Below are positions 1 through 8,059 of a stretch of DNA of 64,000 bases, in pieces. The DNA comes from Providencia rettgeri. GTDB taxonomy: Bacteria > Pseudomonadota > Gammaproteobacteria > Enterobacterales > Enterobacteriaceae. The stretch's first letter is position 1. Every line of letters starts with the position of its first letter. The notes below the pieces were generated by a model that saw only the letters and a list, made by a program, of their open reading frames with translations, had not been told where the DNA came from and ran no database searches. The position numbers were made by a program, and so were the translations under genes. The stretch lies in assembly GCA_900455085.1 (NCBI GenBank), contig UGTZ01000001.1, positions 3,006,501-3,070,500 of the forward strand. The letters run 5' to 3'.

Positions 1-962
1 CTTATTATCAACAGAATAAAAATATGCCAGACATACAAAGTATAGTCTCAACACTCCCCAATCGCCATTTACCACCCAATAGTACAGTCCATTACCTGAC
101 AATTATCAATTTTGATCATTATCAACATTATCAAGAACTTTATTTGTATTTTCATCATCCAGAAGTAAAAACACAGATTCAAGAAATGCTTGATATGGCT
201 AAATCCAGAATGTCATCACATTGTATTTCAGCGGAATTGGACAAGCAAAAAGCCATTTATAAAGAAAAAGTGAGAAATGATAAGGTGTTTTTAGATGCTA
301 AAAAAGCACAATACATTAAGAAGGAAAAAGAAAACTGTGAACGCTCTAGTGAGCGTTATATTCGATTTGATCCGGATCACTTAAAAACCTGTGAAAGTCG
401 AATTAGCTTTTCTGAATATGAGTACGTTGAGAGCGAATCCTCAAAGCGTTATCAACAGGATATTGAAACACTGAGAAATAATGCAACAATTCATTGCGAA
501 AAACCGATTATAGAAAAATGGCAAGCGTTTGATCAAACGCTAACAACCCTGAGTGATGCCATGCTTAGTCTCAAAAATACATTAGCCGAACGTGAATCAA
601 CTGCACTCAAACAAAAAATGCAAAGATATCAGGAAAAACTCAATAACCTAGCACCAGAGAAACAAAATAAAGTGATCGACGCTCAAGCCAAATTAGCCGC
701 TGAAAATGCCGTTAAAGATTACCTTCAGCAATATCCAGATAAAGGAGTGGAAAGAATTATCTGGGAATACAACAAAGGCACGAATAGCTACTTTTTAAAA
801 GAAAAGCAATTGATTGAAAAAACAAAGGAAGGAAAAGTTATTAGTACACAACCTATCGATATGAGTCAACTCATTGCGGGTTCATTGCGTAACATTGATA
901 ACGTGGATGACTACATGGCAATGGGCGATCCGTTCCGTCTTCCAGCTATCTCAGTTCAATAA
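1..962 (+). CDS. Unrecognised coiled-coil-like protein, 5' end outside the window
   Basis: The frame is open to the first base of the window. The first internal ATG (position 24) has no ribosome binding site, so this is probably the C-terminal ~320 residues of a longer protein. The product is charged and Lys/Glu/Gln-rich with long predicted helices (roughly residues 50-230) and no signal peptide or membrane segment. I do not recognise the family. It lies outside the left copy of the serT-derived repeat, so it belongs either to the sequence that originally flanked serT or to a second element inserted in tandem. A perfect hairpin follows the stop codon. The reading frame is real; the function is unknown. 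Confidence 0.6.
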   Translation, partial: YYQQNKNMPDIQSIVSTLPNRHLPPNSTVHYLTIINFDHYQHYQELYLYFHHPEVKTQIQEMLDMAKSRMSSHCISAELDKQKAIYKEKVRNDKVFLDAKKAQYIKKEKENCERSSERYIRFDPDHLKTCESRISFSEYEYVESESSKRYQQDIETLRNNATIHCEKPIIEKWQAFDQTLTTLSDAMLSLKNTLAERESTALKQKMQRYQEKLNNLAPEKQNKVIDAQAKLAAENAVKDYLQQYPDKGVERIIWEYNKGTNSYFLKEKQLIEKTKEGKVISTQPIDMSQLIAGSLRNIDNVDDYMAMGDPFRLPAISVQ

Positions 963-970
963 TAAAAAAT

Positions 971-1010
971 GATAACGAGATAGCAAAGTTGCCTTCACTA
1001 TCTCGTTATT
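971..1010 (+). terminator. Hairpin terminator after the first gene
   Basis: A 12-bp perfect inverted repeat (972-983 with 997-1008, ATAACGAGATAG and its complement) starts ten bases after the stop codon. There is no long T run, so it may act as a weak terminator or mRNA-end stabiliser. Confidence 0.5.
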
Positions 1011-1070
1011 CTGAAGAACAAAGCGCGTAAAATATTACATTGCATCCAAAACAGACCAAGCCCGTGGGAA

Positions 1071-1172
1071 GGAAACCAAAATAAAATGGCATACTGGATG
1101 GCATACCGCTAAAACCTAAAAAGCAAAAACGCCATGCTAATCAATAGCATGGCGTTTAATTCGGAGGAGAGA
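1071..1172 (-). repeat. Distal attachment-site repeat: copy of serT 3' end and terminator
   Basis: This ~100 bp block matches 23687-23795, which covers the 3' end of tRNA-Ser, its terminator hairpin and the flank beyond. Shared stretches include GGAAACCAAAATAAAATGGC and the hairpin core at 1129-1155. On the minus strand the block begins with a short, diverged remnant of the tRNA 3' end (1161-1172). Direct repeats of a tRNA 3' end mark the ends of islands integrated by tyrosine recombinases, so this is the probable left boundary of the element that ends at serT. Confidence 0.75.
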
Positions 1173-1556
1173 ACCATACATGGCAATCAATACATTGATA
1201 ATAAATAATTATTTAAATTCTAACTTTATAGATACCCCCAAATGTACCCCCTAATATTTTTGTCACGCCTGTTTTGAGGTGATTTTTAATCTCAATGTTA
1301 GCCCTACACTTTCCAGTAACATCATTGCATAAATATCATCAATGGCAATTTCATTGCGGATAATGAAATATCAACCAGAAATAACCCTGCCCGTCTTTTC
1401 ACGACTCCGTTTCAAACGGAACAATAGCAACAGAAAAATATTTTTCATCTGGTAAGTGTAACTCTTAAAGAGTTTCAGTTTGTTCTATTAATAAGAGAGT
1501 TATAAAACGAAATGATATAAGCTACCCATGAGTAATAGGTAGCTTGATGCTAACAA
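1173..1556. other. Island left-end non-coding stretch
   Basis: No convincing gene is seen. Two closely spaced TACCCCC-type motifs (1232-1253, GGGGGTA on the minus strand) lie about 60 bases inside the attachment repeat. Similar paired motifs sit beside integrase genes in other islands and could be recombinase arm sites, but this is a weak inference. The rest is low-complexity and contains no recognisable gene remnant. Confidence 0.3.
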
Positions 1557-2117
1557 CTAGATGTTTTCTAGTAAAATAAATAACCCAATACTGATTAGTA
1601 TCACACCAGCTACTAGTTCTGTTTTTTTACCTAATATAGTGCTGACATGTCTCCCTGCCATTACCCCTATTGTAGCCATTATCATGGTCGTTAAACCAAT
1701 AATAAAAATTGCGTGAATAATATCAACATCAAGGAAAGCCAATCCTAAACCAACAGCCATAGCGTCAATACTGGTTGCCACTGAAGTTATAATTAGATTC
1801 AAATAACTATGCTGTTTCTTCCTCTCTTTTGGTTCATCTTCTTTTGCTAATAAGCTTTGATAAATCATATGACCACCTAAAACAAACAACAATACAAAGG
1901 CAATCCAATGATTCCACTGCATAACAAAATGACTTGCACCAATACCGATAATCCAACCTGTTAATGGCATTAAAGCTTCTACTACACCAAAAACAATACC
2001 AGTCCTTAAAGCTTCTTTATAAGAGGGTCTGTGAAGTGTAGATCCTTTGCATACTGCTACAGCAAAAGAATCCATTGATAAGGCAAATGCGAGGATAAAT
2101 AGAGCATAAAAACTCAT
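1557..2117 (-). CDS. mntP: Manganese efflux pump MntP
   Basis: MntP exports Mn(II) across the inner membrane and protects against manganese excess. The 186-residue product matches the family length and has about six hydrophobic segments. The duplicated family motif with conserved Asp appears early (LSMDSFAVAVCKG) and again near the middle (TSIDAMAVGLGLAF). I start it at 2117, whose N-terminus aligns with E. coli MntP. An in-frame ATG at 2150 has a G-rich potential ribosome site just upstream and would add 11 residues. The leader carries a yybP-ykoY riboswitch. It lies inside the serT island, just inside the left boundary, which is unusual for a housekeeping-type transporter. Confidence 0.9.
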   Translation of the reverse strand: MSFYALFILAFALSMDSFAVAVCKGSTLHRPSYKEALRTGIVFGVVEALMPLTGWIIGIGASHFVMQWNHWIAFVLLFVLGGHMIYQSLLAKEDEPKERKKQHSYLNLIITSVATSIDAMAVGLGLAFLDVDIIHAIFIIGLTTMIMATIGVMAGRHVSTILGKKTELVAGVILISIGLFILLENI

Positions 2118-2154
2118 AATAAATATCTCAGTCGGGAGTTCCATAGACATATAA

Positions 2155-2312
2155 TCCGTCCCCCAACATATAGACGAATGACATGTTTATGGTCTTGCTA
2201 ACCCCTTAAGGCATTCGCACCATGAACAAATATTGTTCAAGTATGTTGATACGAAATCTCGACAATAAAGATAAATTGCCGAGCAAGCTACTCCCCATTT
2301 CTGCGGCACGGA
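2155..2312 (-). ncRNA. yybP-ykoY manganese riboswitch in the mntP leader
   Basis: The minus strand carries the hallmark GGGGAGTAGC (complement of about 2289-2298). About 95 nt later comes GCAAGACC (complement of about 2192-2199), just before mntP. These two conserved elements and their spacing match the E. coli mntP leader of the yybP-ykoY class, which binds Mn(II) and raises expression. A GGGGG run next to the 2150 ATG could be occluded or exposed by the switch. Confidence 0.8.
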
Positions 2313-2357
2313 AGATAACAATAAATAAAAAGAAAAACAACCATAAAATTCAACTCA

Positions 2358-2390
2358 ACATATTGATAATGATAATGATTTTTATTTTAT
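2358..2390 (-). promoter_or_regulatory. Fur-like box upstream of the mntP riboswitch
   Basis: The stretch GATAATGATAATGATTTTTA (about 2364-2383) resembles the Fur consensus of GATAAT repeats. It sits just upstream of the mntP riboswitch, where the promoter is expected. E. coli mntP is controlled by MntR and Fur, so a metalloregulator site is plausible. I did not identify -10/-35 elements with confidence. Confidence 0.45.
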
Positions 2391-2727
2391 ATGCATAAGA
2401 GAATGCAAATTATTATCTTTTAAATAATTAAACTTAAGAACATCATTCAATAATATCTAAAAGTGATTATTGATTGAATATTAACTGCTCCGATAATTTC
2501 GGTTTGGCTAAACTGGATATATAAAGAGGGTCAGTTAAAGGTAGGTAACTAATTGTGGGTTAGTTTAAAGAGGTGAAGTGTCCTCTTTTGATTTCTCGAT
2601 TTCAAAATGGAGGTTTTCAGACTCACCAACACACTGAAATATAATTGTTTTTTCACTTTCCCATTAATTCTAGATCACGGAAATCACTCATATCAGCTTA
2701 TTGATACTAACATTTACTAACCAGTAA

Positions 2728-3000
2728 CTATCTGCGCCCTGTTAGCTGATAACCATTAAACCATTCATAGCGACCTGTAGCAGTGACTTTATTTCCTTTC
2801 TGGCAGGTCATTAGCTCCAGCGCGTTAATATCGAATGCCACTATCTTTAGTGGGTATGGGCTACGCTTATCACTCTCAGCCTGAATAGTCATCGTGGCCA
2901 TAACTTTACCTGTGGCTGTTTTAACTCGCTCAGGGGCTTTTATTACCGTTCCTGATGTGGTGATCCTGATTGATTTTGCTTTTCTCATTTCTGGTTTATT
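2728..3000 (-). CDS. Small OB-fold, SSB-like protein of mobile-element type
   Basis: A basic protein of about 90 residues when read from the Met at 3000 (beginning MNKPEMRKAKSIRITTSG); an earlier possible start at 3036 adds 12. The pattern of a beta-rich core, with a GTVIKAP strand, a central KIVAFD segment and a GNKVTATGRYE turn, resembles single-stranded DNA-binding OB-folds carried by integrative elements and satellite phages. I infer a role in element replication or recombination. It neighbours the duplicated leader region with phased CCGT motifs, which could be an origin. The family call is by fold-like pattern only. Confidence 0.5.
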   Translation of the reverse strand, partial: NKPEMRKAKSIRITTSGTVIKAPERVKTATGKVMATMTIQAESDKRSPYPLKIVAFDINALELMTCQKGNKVTATGRYEWFNGYQLTGRR

Positions 3001-3395
3001 CATCTTGATACCATCACAATATAAGCTATTGGTCAAAATATAATGCTAGTGGGACTCTTGAAGATCGGAATATAATTCTAATTTCTATGGTGATCTAAAC
3101 GTTAATTTATCCATGATGATACGAGATAATCCCGTATGTAGCTATAACCTATTGATTATACTTAATTCCGTTAAATCGACGGAATCAAAATATAACTAAT
3201 TGATAACGTTTAATTCTGTCACAAAACCAGATTAACGCTCATTGGTCATCGTTTCAGTGACCAATGGTAAGATGTGGTAACGCATTGTTTTTATTACTAA
3301 CGGTCAATTTGATCGCCTGAAATATTATAGTAACCTAGTGGTTAGTTTCCATTTGCTAAAGTGCGTTTTCACTGGAAACCATTGTGGAAACCTCA

Positions 3396-3488
3396 CCGTA
3401 ATCTCACCGTTATCAGCTTAATCCTCCCCGTAACATCCCCGTCTAACCTTGCCGTTCAATCGCATTATACGAACCGTAATAGGACCGT
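3396..3488 (+). promoter_or_regulatory. Array of seven phased CCGT motifs
   Basis: CCGT occurs at 3396, 3407, 3428, 3439, 3452, 3474 and 3485, all on the same strand, often extended to ACCGTTA or ACCGTAA. The spacings are 11, 21, 11, 13, 22 and 11 bases, close to one or two helical turns, so all motifs face about the same side of the helix. This suggests a cooperative protein-binding array such as an operator or origin iterons. Copy B keeps four motifs at 24, 11 and 33 bases. Confidence 0.45.
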
Positions 3489-3655
3489 TATTTTAGCTTT
3501 GGTTATTCATGTTCAGAGTAGATAAACTATTGATTTACTAAGTAACGCATATTTGCGTCACGGTAACTTATTAGTATCTACAGATTACAACAAAATATCA
3601 TTTAATGAATATGGGCAACTAATCACCCATATTGCCAATGAGGTATCAAGCAAAC

Positions 3656-4228
3656 CTATTTATTTTTACTTTTTTTCCAAATTATAAAATGAATAATCCC
3701 TAAACCACCGTGACCATAAATATAAATCTCAATTAAAATTGTGAGTGATTTATGAATACTTCTAGCCTCTAAAGCAAATGGAGACTGCTGTAACCATAGA
3801 AAAAACCATGCAATACCAGACAAAATAACAATTGATAAAGCACCTAACCCTAGCCCTTGAACTGTCGCGGCAAGCCCTTTAGGTGAGCTGTCTGGTAGCT
3901 TTTTAGCTAAAAGAGAGTTTATATCTTCTTTGATTTGCTTAAAATCCCCCCAGAGATAGGGATAAAAATATCTAAACCCTCTCTGGTGAAAACATAACAC
4001 GACAAAAAAGAACGTTAAGAAAAAAAGCACAAAGCCTGAAACGATATGAATCCAAGTAAATAAATAAGTCTCTTCAAAAAACGGAATAACTACTGACTTA
4101 GTACCCGTCATCCAATTACTAACAATGATTTGCGATATCACTAAGAGTAGAATTAACATATGTAAAATTCTTATTCTTTTAGTCTGATAAAGACCAAAAA
4201 AATCCCAAATCGATTTAAATATGCCCAC
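3656..4228 (-). CDS. Cytochrome b561-like integral membrane protein, copy A
   Basis: The 190-residue product has four predicted membrane helices (about residues 18-38, 55-78, 118-140 and 155-180). Histidines lie in the helices at HMLILLL, WIHIVSG, RSIHKSLT and GHGGLGIIH, as expected for a di-haem b561-type electron carrier of the inner membrane. The partner is unknown. The other copy at 20927-21499 differs only in the first four residues. A hairpin with an 8-bp stem (AATATGGG, near 3608-3633) follows the gene. Two nearly identical copies within 17 kb is unusual for a respiratory-type membrane protein. Confidence 0.65.
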   Translation of the reverse strand: MGIFKSIWDFFGLYQTKRIRILHMLILLLVISQIIVSNWMTGTKSVVIPFFEETYLFTWIHIVSGFVLFFLTFFFVVLCFHQRGFRYFYPYLWGDFKQIKEDINSLLAKKLPDSSPKGLAATVQGLGLGALSIVILSGIAWFFLWLQQSPFALEARSIHKSLTILIEIYIYGHGGLGIIHFIIWKKSKNK

Positions 4229-4384
4229 AATGCTTCACCTTTTTTATAATTATTCACACGAACACAGTTTAATTGCTTATAACTCACTTAGTTATGGCTT
4301 TAAGCCCTAACTGTAGAATATTTTATATGAAATACAGTTCACATCTACAAGTTAATTACAATTATCACTTTAAGATTGTTGTAT

Positions 4385-4657
4385 TTATAGGCCAATACCA
4401 ATTAGTTTTTCCGGGGCGTTGCAATATCAATCAACCCATGAGTGAAGTCAGTATCAATATGGTATTAAAGCGAATTGGGTATGACGGTAAAGCGACAAGG
4501 CATGGCTTTCGTCACACGATGAGTACGATCTTGCATGAAAAAGGATTTAATAGCGCATGTATTGAAACTCAATTGGCGCACAGGGATAAAAACTCCATTC
4601 GAGGAACCTATAACCATGCGCAATATTTGGAAAGAAGACGTGAAATGATGCAGTGGT
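4385..4657 (+). pseudogene. Tyrosine integrase (P4 type), C-terminal remnant
   Basis: The readable protein begins near FPGRCNINQPMSE and contains the catalytic HGFRH box, the LAHRDKNSIRGTYNHA segment with the nucleophilic Tyr, and the typical ending RREMMQWY. These are the last ~90 residues of a ~400-residue P4-family integrase. The N-terminal two thirds are missing: the sequence switches directly from the end of duplicated module copy A. The 3' end runs into an IS3-family fragment at about 4657. It cannot be active. It is the only recombinase trace that could explain integration at serT, though it lies nearer the distal boundary. Confidence 0.85.
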
Positions 4658-5112
4658 ATTGTAATGGATTTATTTGCTCGAAAACCCATTGGTTGGGCGA
4701 TGTCATTTTCACCGGATAGCCAGCTAACAGGAAAAGCATTATCAATGGCTTTTGAATCAAGAGGTAAGCCAATAAATATCCTGTTTCATTCAGATCAAGG
4801 AAGTCATTATACAAGCCGCCAATATCGCCAATTATTATGGCGTTATCAGATAAAGCAAAGTTTATCTCGGCGAGGTAATTGTTGGGATAATGCGCCGATG
4901 GAGCGATTCTTTCGAAGTTTAAAGACAGAATGGGTACCCACTTTAGGCTACCGTAATTTTATAGAAGCACAGCAAGAAATAACACGATATATCATCGGGT
5001 ATTATAGCCAGCTTAGACCCCATCAATATAACGGTGGCTTAACGCCCAATGAATCAGAACGATTATATTGGGAAAACTCTAAAACGGTGGCCAATTTTTG
5101 TTGACCACTACA
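4657..5112 (+). mobile_element. IS3-family insertion sequence fragment (3' end of orfB)
   Basis: The reading frame 4664-5104 encodes the C-terminal ~146 residues of an IS3-family DDE transposase. It includes FHSDQGSHYTS (second Asp), SRRGNCWDNAPMERFF (Glu of the triad) and YYSQLRPHQYNGGLTP. The part bearing the first Asp, orfA and the left end are absent, so the copy is dead. The transition from integrase to transposase at about 4657 marks an insertion-deletion junction. The IS right end is probably near 5112 (TTGACCACTA). Confidence 0.85.
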
Positions 5113-5246
5113 TATGCTGACTACATGGATTCTTTGGAAAGCCAAAATAAAGTGATTTAAGAATAGCTTATGCCTAAAAACATAATCATGATTATAATTT
5201 TATTATAATGCATTTTAGTTTGTAACCTATACCCCACGAAAGCAAG

Positions 5247-5278
5247 AGCCTCTGTCCTGATGGACAGGGGCTTTTTTC
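5247..5278 (+). terminator. Strong rho-independent terminator with no gene before it
   Basis: The stem GCCTCTGTCC with GGACAGGGGC is followed by TTTTTTC. It faces rightward and lies between the IS3 fragment and ardA, so it is probably left from a deleted gene. The rest of 5113-5507 shows no gene. Confidence 0.7.
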
Positions 5279-5507
5279 GTTTTAACCCACACAAAAATAA
5301 ATCATGGTAAAAAACATAACGCATTATCGGATCTGTGAGTCTGCTCATCATCTTGATCTAAAACGTCATTAATCACGTTTTAAGTAGATTGTCTGTTTTC
5401 AGCTGATGGATATTTTATATCAACATCGTCTTCTAAAGGGAAATAGCTCCCTTTATCAAAATATCGCCATTAATTAAATCACAATACATCAATAATAGGA
5501 CATGAAT

Positions 5508-6092
5508 ATGCGAATAACAGCGACGGCTTCCCCATGCCTAAAATCGGGAATGATTTCTGTTTTTATTACGAATTTAGGAAAATATAACGAAGGAGAGCTG
5601 GTTGGTGAATGGCTTGAGCTTCCAGCAACCTCAAAAGAGATAGAACACTGTTTAGCCCTTATTGGCATTGATGGTATTCACTATGAAGAGTATTTCTTGA
5701 CCGACTATGAATCCTCAATTGATGGCCTTTCATCCTACATTTCAGAATATAGCCTTTTAGATGAGTTGAACGAGTTAGCCACACAATTAGCCATGTTATC
5801 GCCTGATGAAATTGACCTTTATCAGGCGGCAATTGAAATCGGTTCTTCAGCGAGTTCAATTCATGATTTAATTCATTTAGCGGATAATTTAGATTCTTTC
5901 CAGCAATTAGCGGGGGTCAATAATGAATATGACTTAGGTTATTACTGGATAGAAGAAAGTGGTTGTTATGATTTAGCACAACTTGGTCATTTATCCCATT
6001 ACTTTGACTATGAACGCTACGGACGTGATGTTTGTATTGAACAAGGAGGGATTTTTTACGATGGAGGATATGTTTATCATACGGGCGGGTAG
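5508..6092 (+). CDS. ardA: Antirestriction protein ArdA family
   Basis: ArdA proteins are acidic DNA mimics that bind type I restriction-modification enzymes and let incoming DNA escape restriction. The product shows the diagnostic N-terminal KYNEGELVGEWLEL motif. It is strongly acidic with clusters of Asp and Glu, and ends in the YERYGRDV region typical of the family. At ~194 residues it is slightly longer than plasmid ArdA (~166), mainly at the N-terminus. I chose the ATG at 5508, seven bases after AGGA; the ATG at 5502 is too close to that site. It stands alone, without plasmid transfer genes, so it is a relic of, or cargo on, a conjugative or integrative element. Confidence 0.85.
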   Translation: MRITATASPCLKSGMISVFITNLGKYNEGELVGEWLELPATSKEIEHCLALIGIDGIHYEEYFLTDYESSIDGLSSYISEYSLLDELNELATQLAMLSPDEIDLYQAAIEIGSSASSIHDLIHLADNLDSFQQLAGVNNEYDLGYYWIEESGCYDLAQLGHLSHYFDYERYGRDVCIEQGGIFYDGGYVYHTGG

Positions 6093-6214
6093 ATAGAACA
6101 ACAGAATGAGAGTCAAACCGCTTTCATCCCATAGGACGGAGAATAATTGATGCAGTGGTATCCCAATAACATCCATAAGATAGAACATCAATCAAACTGA
6201 ATAATATCATTTAG

Positions 6215-6243
6215 CCACTTTTACGAATATTCGTAAAGGTGGT
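6215..6243 (+). terminator. Hairpin after ardA
   Basis: A nearly perfect 14-bp inverted repeat (CCACTTTTACGAAT with one mismatch) lies 120 bases after the ardA stop. The next 200 bases contain a 39-codon open stretch ending at 6420 without a start, which I regard as a gene scrap of unknown origin. Confidence 0.5.
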
Positions 6244-6442
6244 CATTACCTAGACCTTCTTTTTTATTTAGTGTACTGATATCAAGCTATAATTTAATAT
6301 CTTAAACTAAGTTTTTGGGGTAATACGCGGGGAAAAGAAGATGCCCTTGCTCTTTTAAAAGATATGACATCGTGGGTAGATGTAAGAATTAGAAATAGAG
6401 ATTGTCAGTTAATGGATTAACGATATGCAATGAGTTATAGTG

Positions 6443-7480
6443 ATTTCTGGTGTACGAGGATTTAGAAGGATGACGTATCCCATTGATTGATAAAAATAAA
6501 GATAAAGTTACCAATAAATAGAAGGTGACACGCCATGATGAATTCTACCCTCAAAGCGCTTTCACAACCAGAAAAACAGATAACATCCCTACAGAGTAAA
6601 CTTCTGCGGTCGGGTGCCAGAGATTTGATCGCTCAGGCCCTTGAAGCAGAGCTTCAGGTGTTACTCGATCAGTATGCTGGCTATAGGTTACCGGATGTTC
6701 GCAAAGCACTGGTATTGGTGATATCAAGTTTAAAGAGCCCAAGGTACGTGATCAGAGTGGATCAGTAATCCGTTTCAGCAGTAACCTTTTACCGCCTTAC
6801 ATGCCTTACATAAAGCAAGCTAGAAGTGTAGAAGAGCTAATGCCTTGGCTGTACCTGAAGGGTGTCAGCACAGGTGATTATCAGGAAGCATTATCATCGT
6901 TGTTAGGTGCTAAGCTCGCGGTTGGTGATGGCGCACTAGGGTTTTGGAAGGTGCTGAGCAAGTCCTATCCAGATACACGCCATCAACGTTGTTGGATACA
7001 AAAGACGGCGAACATTCTGAATACTTTGCCAAAGTCAGCTCAGCCTAAGGTCAAAACAGCATTGCATGAGATTTGGATATCTGAGACTCATGATGGTGCC
7101 TACAAAGCTTTTGATCGTGCATTGGTGCGCTTTGGGTCGAAGTATTATGGTGCGATGGAACGCCTGCGCAAGGACAGAGATGAGTTGCAAGCATTCTACG
7201 ATTTCCCGGCCGAATACTGGTGCCATATTCGGACGACCAATCCAATAGAGTCGACCTTTGTAACCGTTCGACTGAGAGCCAAGCGTGTACGTAATTGTGA
7301 TTCACGAGAAACCACCTTAGTAATGGTTTACAAACTGTTGGAATCAGCACAAAATAAATGGAAGCAGATCAAAGGATTTAATCTACTGACGCTAGTGGTC
7401 AACAATGTAAAGTTCAAGGATGGTGAACGGGTATCGGATCAATCAGACAAGAACGCGACTTGATGCCATACACCAGATTT
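6443..7480 (+). mobile_element. Defective IS256-family insertion sequence
   Basis: Two frames (6535-6768 and 6801-7463) together read as a Mutator-type IS256 transposase of ~300 residues instead of ~400. The middle, including the first catalytic Asp, is deleted around the join LLGAKLAVGDGALGFW, and a frameshift or stop separates the halves near 6770-6800. The C-terminal part retains CWIQKTANIL and TTNPIESTF, the region of the catalytic Glu. Imperfect terminal repeats, TCTGGTGTA near 6446 and its complement near 7469-7477, define the ends. A ribosome site (GGTGACACGCC) precedes the first ATG. It is a non-autonomous relic. Confidence 0.8.
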
Positions 7481-7519
7481 GATAATAACCATATGAAATT
7501 CATTACGTTAAAGGTTAAT

Positions 7520-7756
7520 ATGGATACTAAATCAGTTATAGCAAGAAAGAGGTTATTAAAATTACAAGCTCAAATTATAGCAGCAGAAAAAAATATAACT
7601 ATTGATGATGCTTTTGATCTCTTATTAGGCCCTACCCCAGCCAAACCTATAAAACAAAAAATATCCAGAAATACGAAAAGACAACATGAACCATCATCGC
7701 TGCTAAAAGGCTTGATAGACAAAACATATGCAACTGATTGGAAGAAAACAAAGTGA
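7520..7756 (+). CDS. Small basic hypothetical protein, first of an overlapping pair
   Basis: I do not recognise this 78-residue protein. It is Lys-rich, with a helical N-terminal half (ARKRLLKLQAQIIAAEKN) followed by a short acidic helix and a basic tail. The ATG at 7520 has AAAGG five bases upstream, which favours it over the upstream in-frame ATGs at 7460 and 7493. Its TGA overlaps a GTG start of the next frame (GTGA at 7753-7756). Such translational coupling of two tiny proteins is typical of toxin-antitoxin or toxin-immunity pairs, but no signature motif supports that. Confidence 0.45.
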   Translation: MDTKSVIARKRLLKLQAQIIAAEKNITIDDAFDLLLGPTPAKPIKQKISRNTKRQHEPSSLLKGLIDKTYATDWKKTK

Positions 7757-7968
7757 AAAAATCATATAGTATTGCTGTTGAGCATATGGAAATATTATCC
7801 AAAATTATAGCTACAGAAATTATCGAAAATATTGCCAATATTACGACTAAAGTAACACAGTTATACTATTCCTCAATTTATGAATATCATTTGGTCAAGC
7901 AAAACAATAACTGGTACCTGTCTCAGATTTTTTTAATTGATGAAGATGGCAAATATCCTAGCGTATAA
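7753..7968 (+). CDS. Small hypothetical protein, second of the pair, possibly truncated
   Basis: A 71-residue product from a GTG overlapping the previous stop; a TTG at 7738 is also possible. The C-terminal pattern YHLVKQNNNWYLSQI recalls the last strands of NTF2-like immunity or export-domain proteins, which would make this a shortened copy. No signal peptide or membrane helix is seen. It ends 26 bases before a 7-bp tandem repeat array. Function unknown. Confidence 0.4.
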   Translation: MKKSYSIAVEHMEILSKIIATEIIENIANITTKVTQLYYSSIYEYHLVKQNNNWYLSQIFLIDEDGKYPSV

Positions 7969-7993
7969 TGAATTAGAACAAAATGAGTATCAT

Positions 7994-8059
7994 AATCAAC
8001 AATCAACAATCAACAATCAACAATCAACAATCAACAATCAACAATCAACAATCAACAAT
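7994..8059. repeat. Heptanucleotide tandem repeat (AATCAAC), 9 copies plus 3 bases
   Basis: Nine perfect head-to-tail AATCAAC units fill 7994-8056, followed by AAT. The unit length is not a multiple of three, so slippage would shift any frame read through it. A frame does run through (7937-8155) but its sequence is just translated repeat, so I do not call it a gene. Confidence 0.95.

Larger units (their letters stand above)
3114..4389. repeat. Duplicated 1.3 kb module, copy A
   Basis: This block reappears in the same orientation at 20357-21659. It holds a ~540 bp non-coding leader, a cytochrome b561-like gene on the minus strand and its upstream region. From about 3478 to 4216 I see no difference from the other copy (offset 17271). 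The leader and the segment upstream of the gene are clearly diverged, with indels. Uneven identity suggests a recent gene conversion over an older duplication. Confidence 0.85.

Noticed and set aside
7994..8059. Possible CRISPR array
   Set aside because: Units are 7 bp with no spacers; it is a simple tandem repeat.
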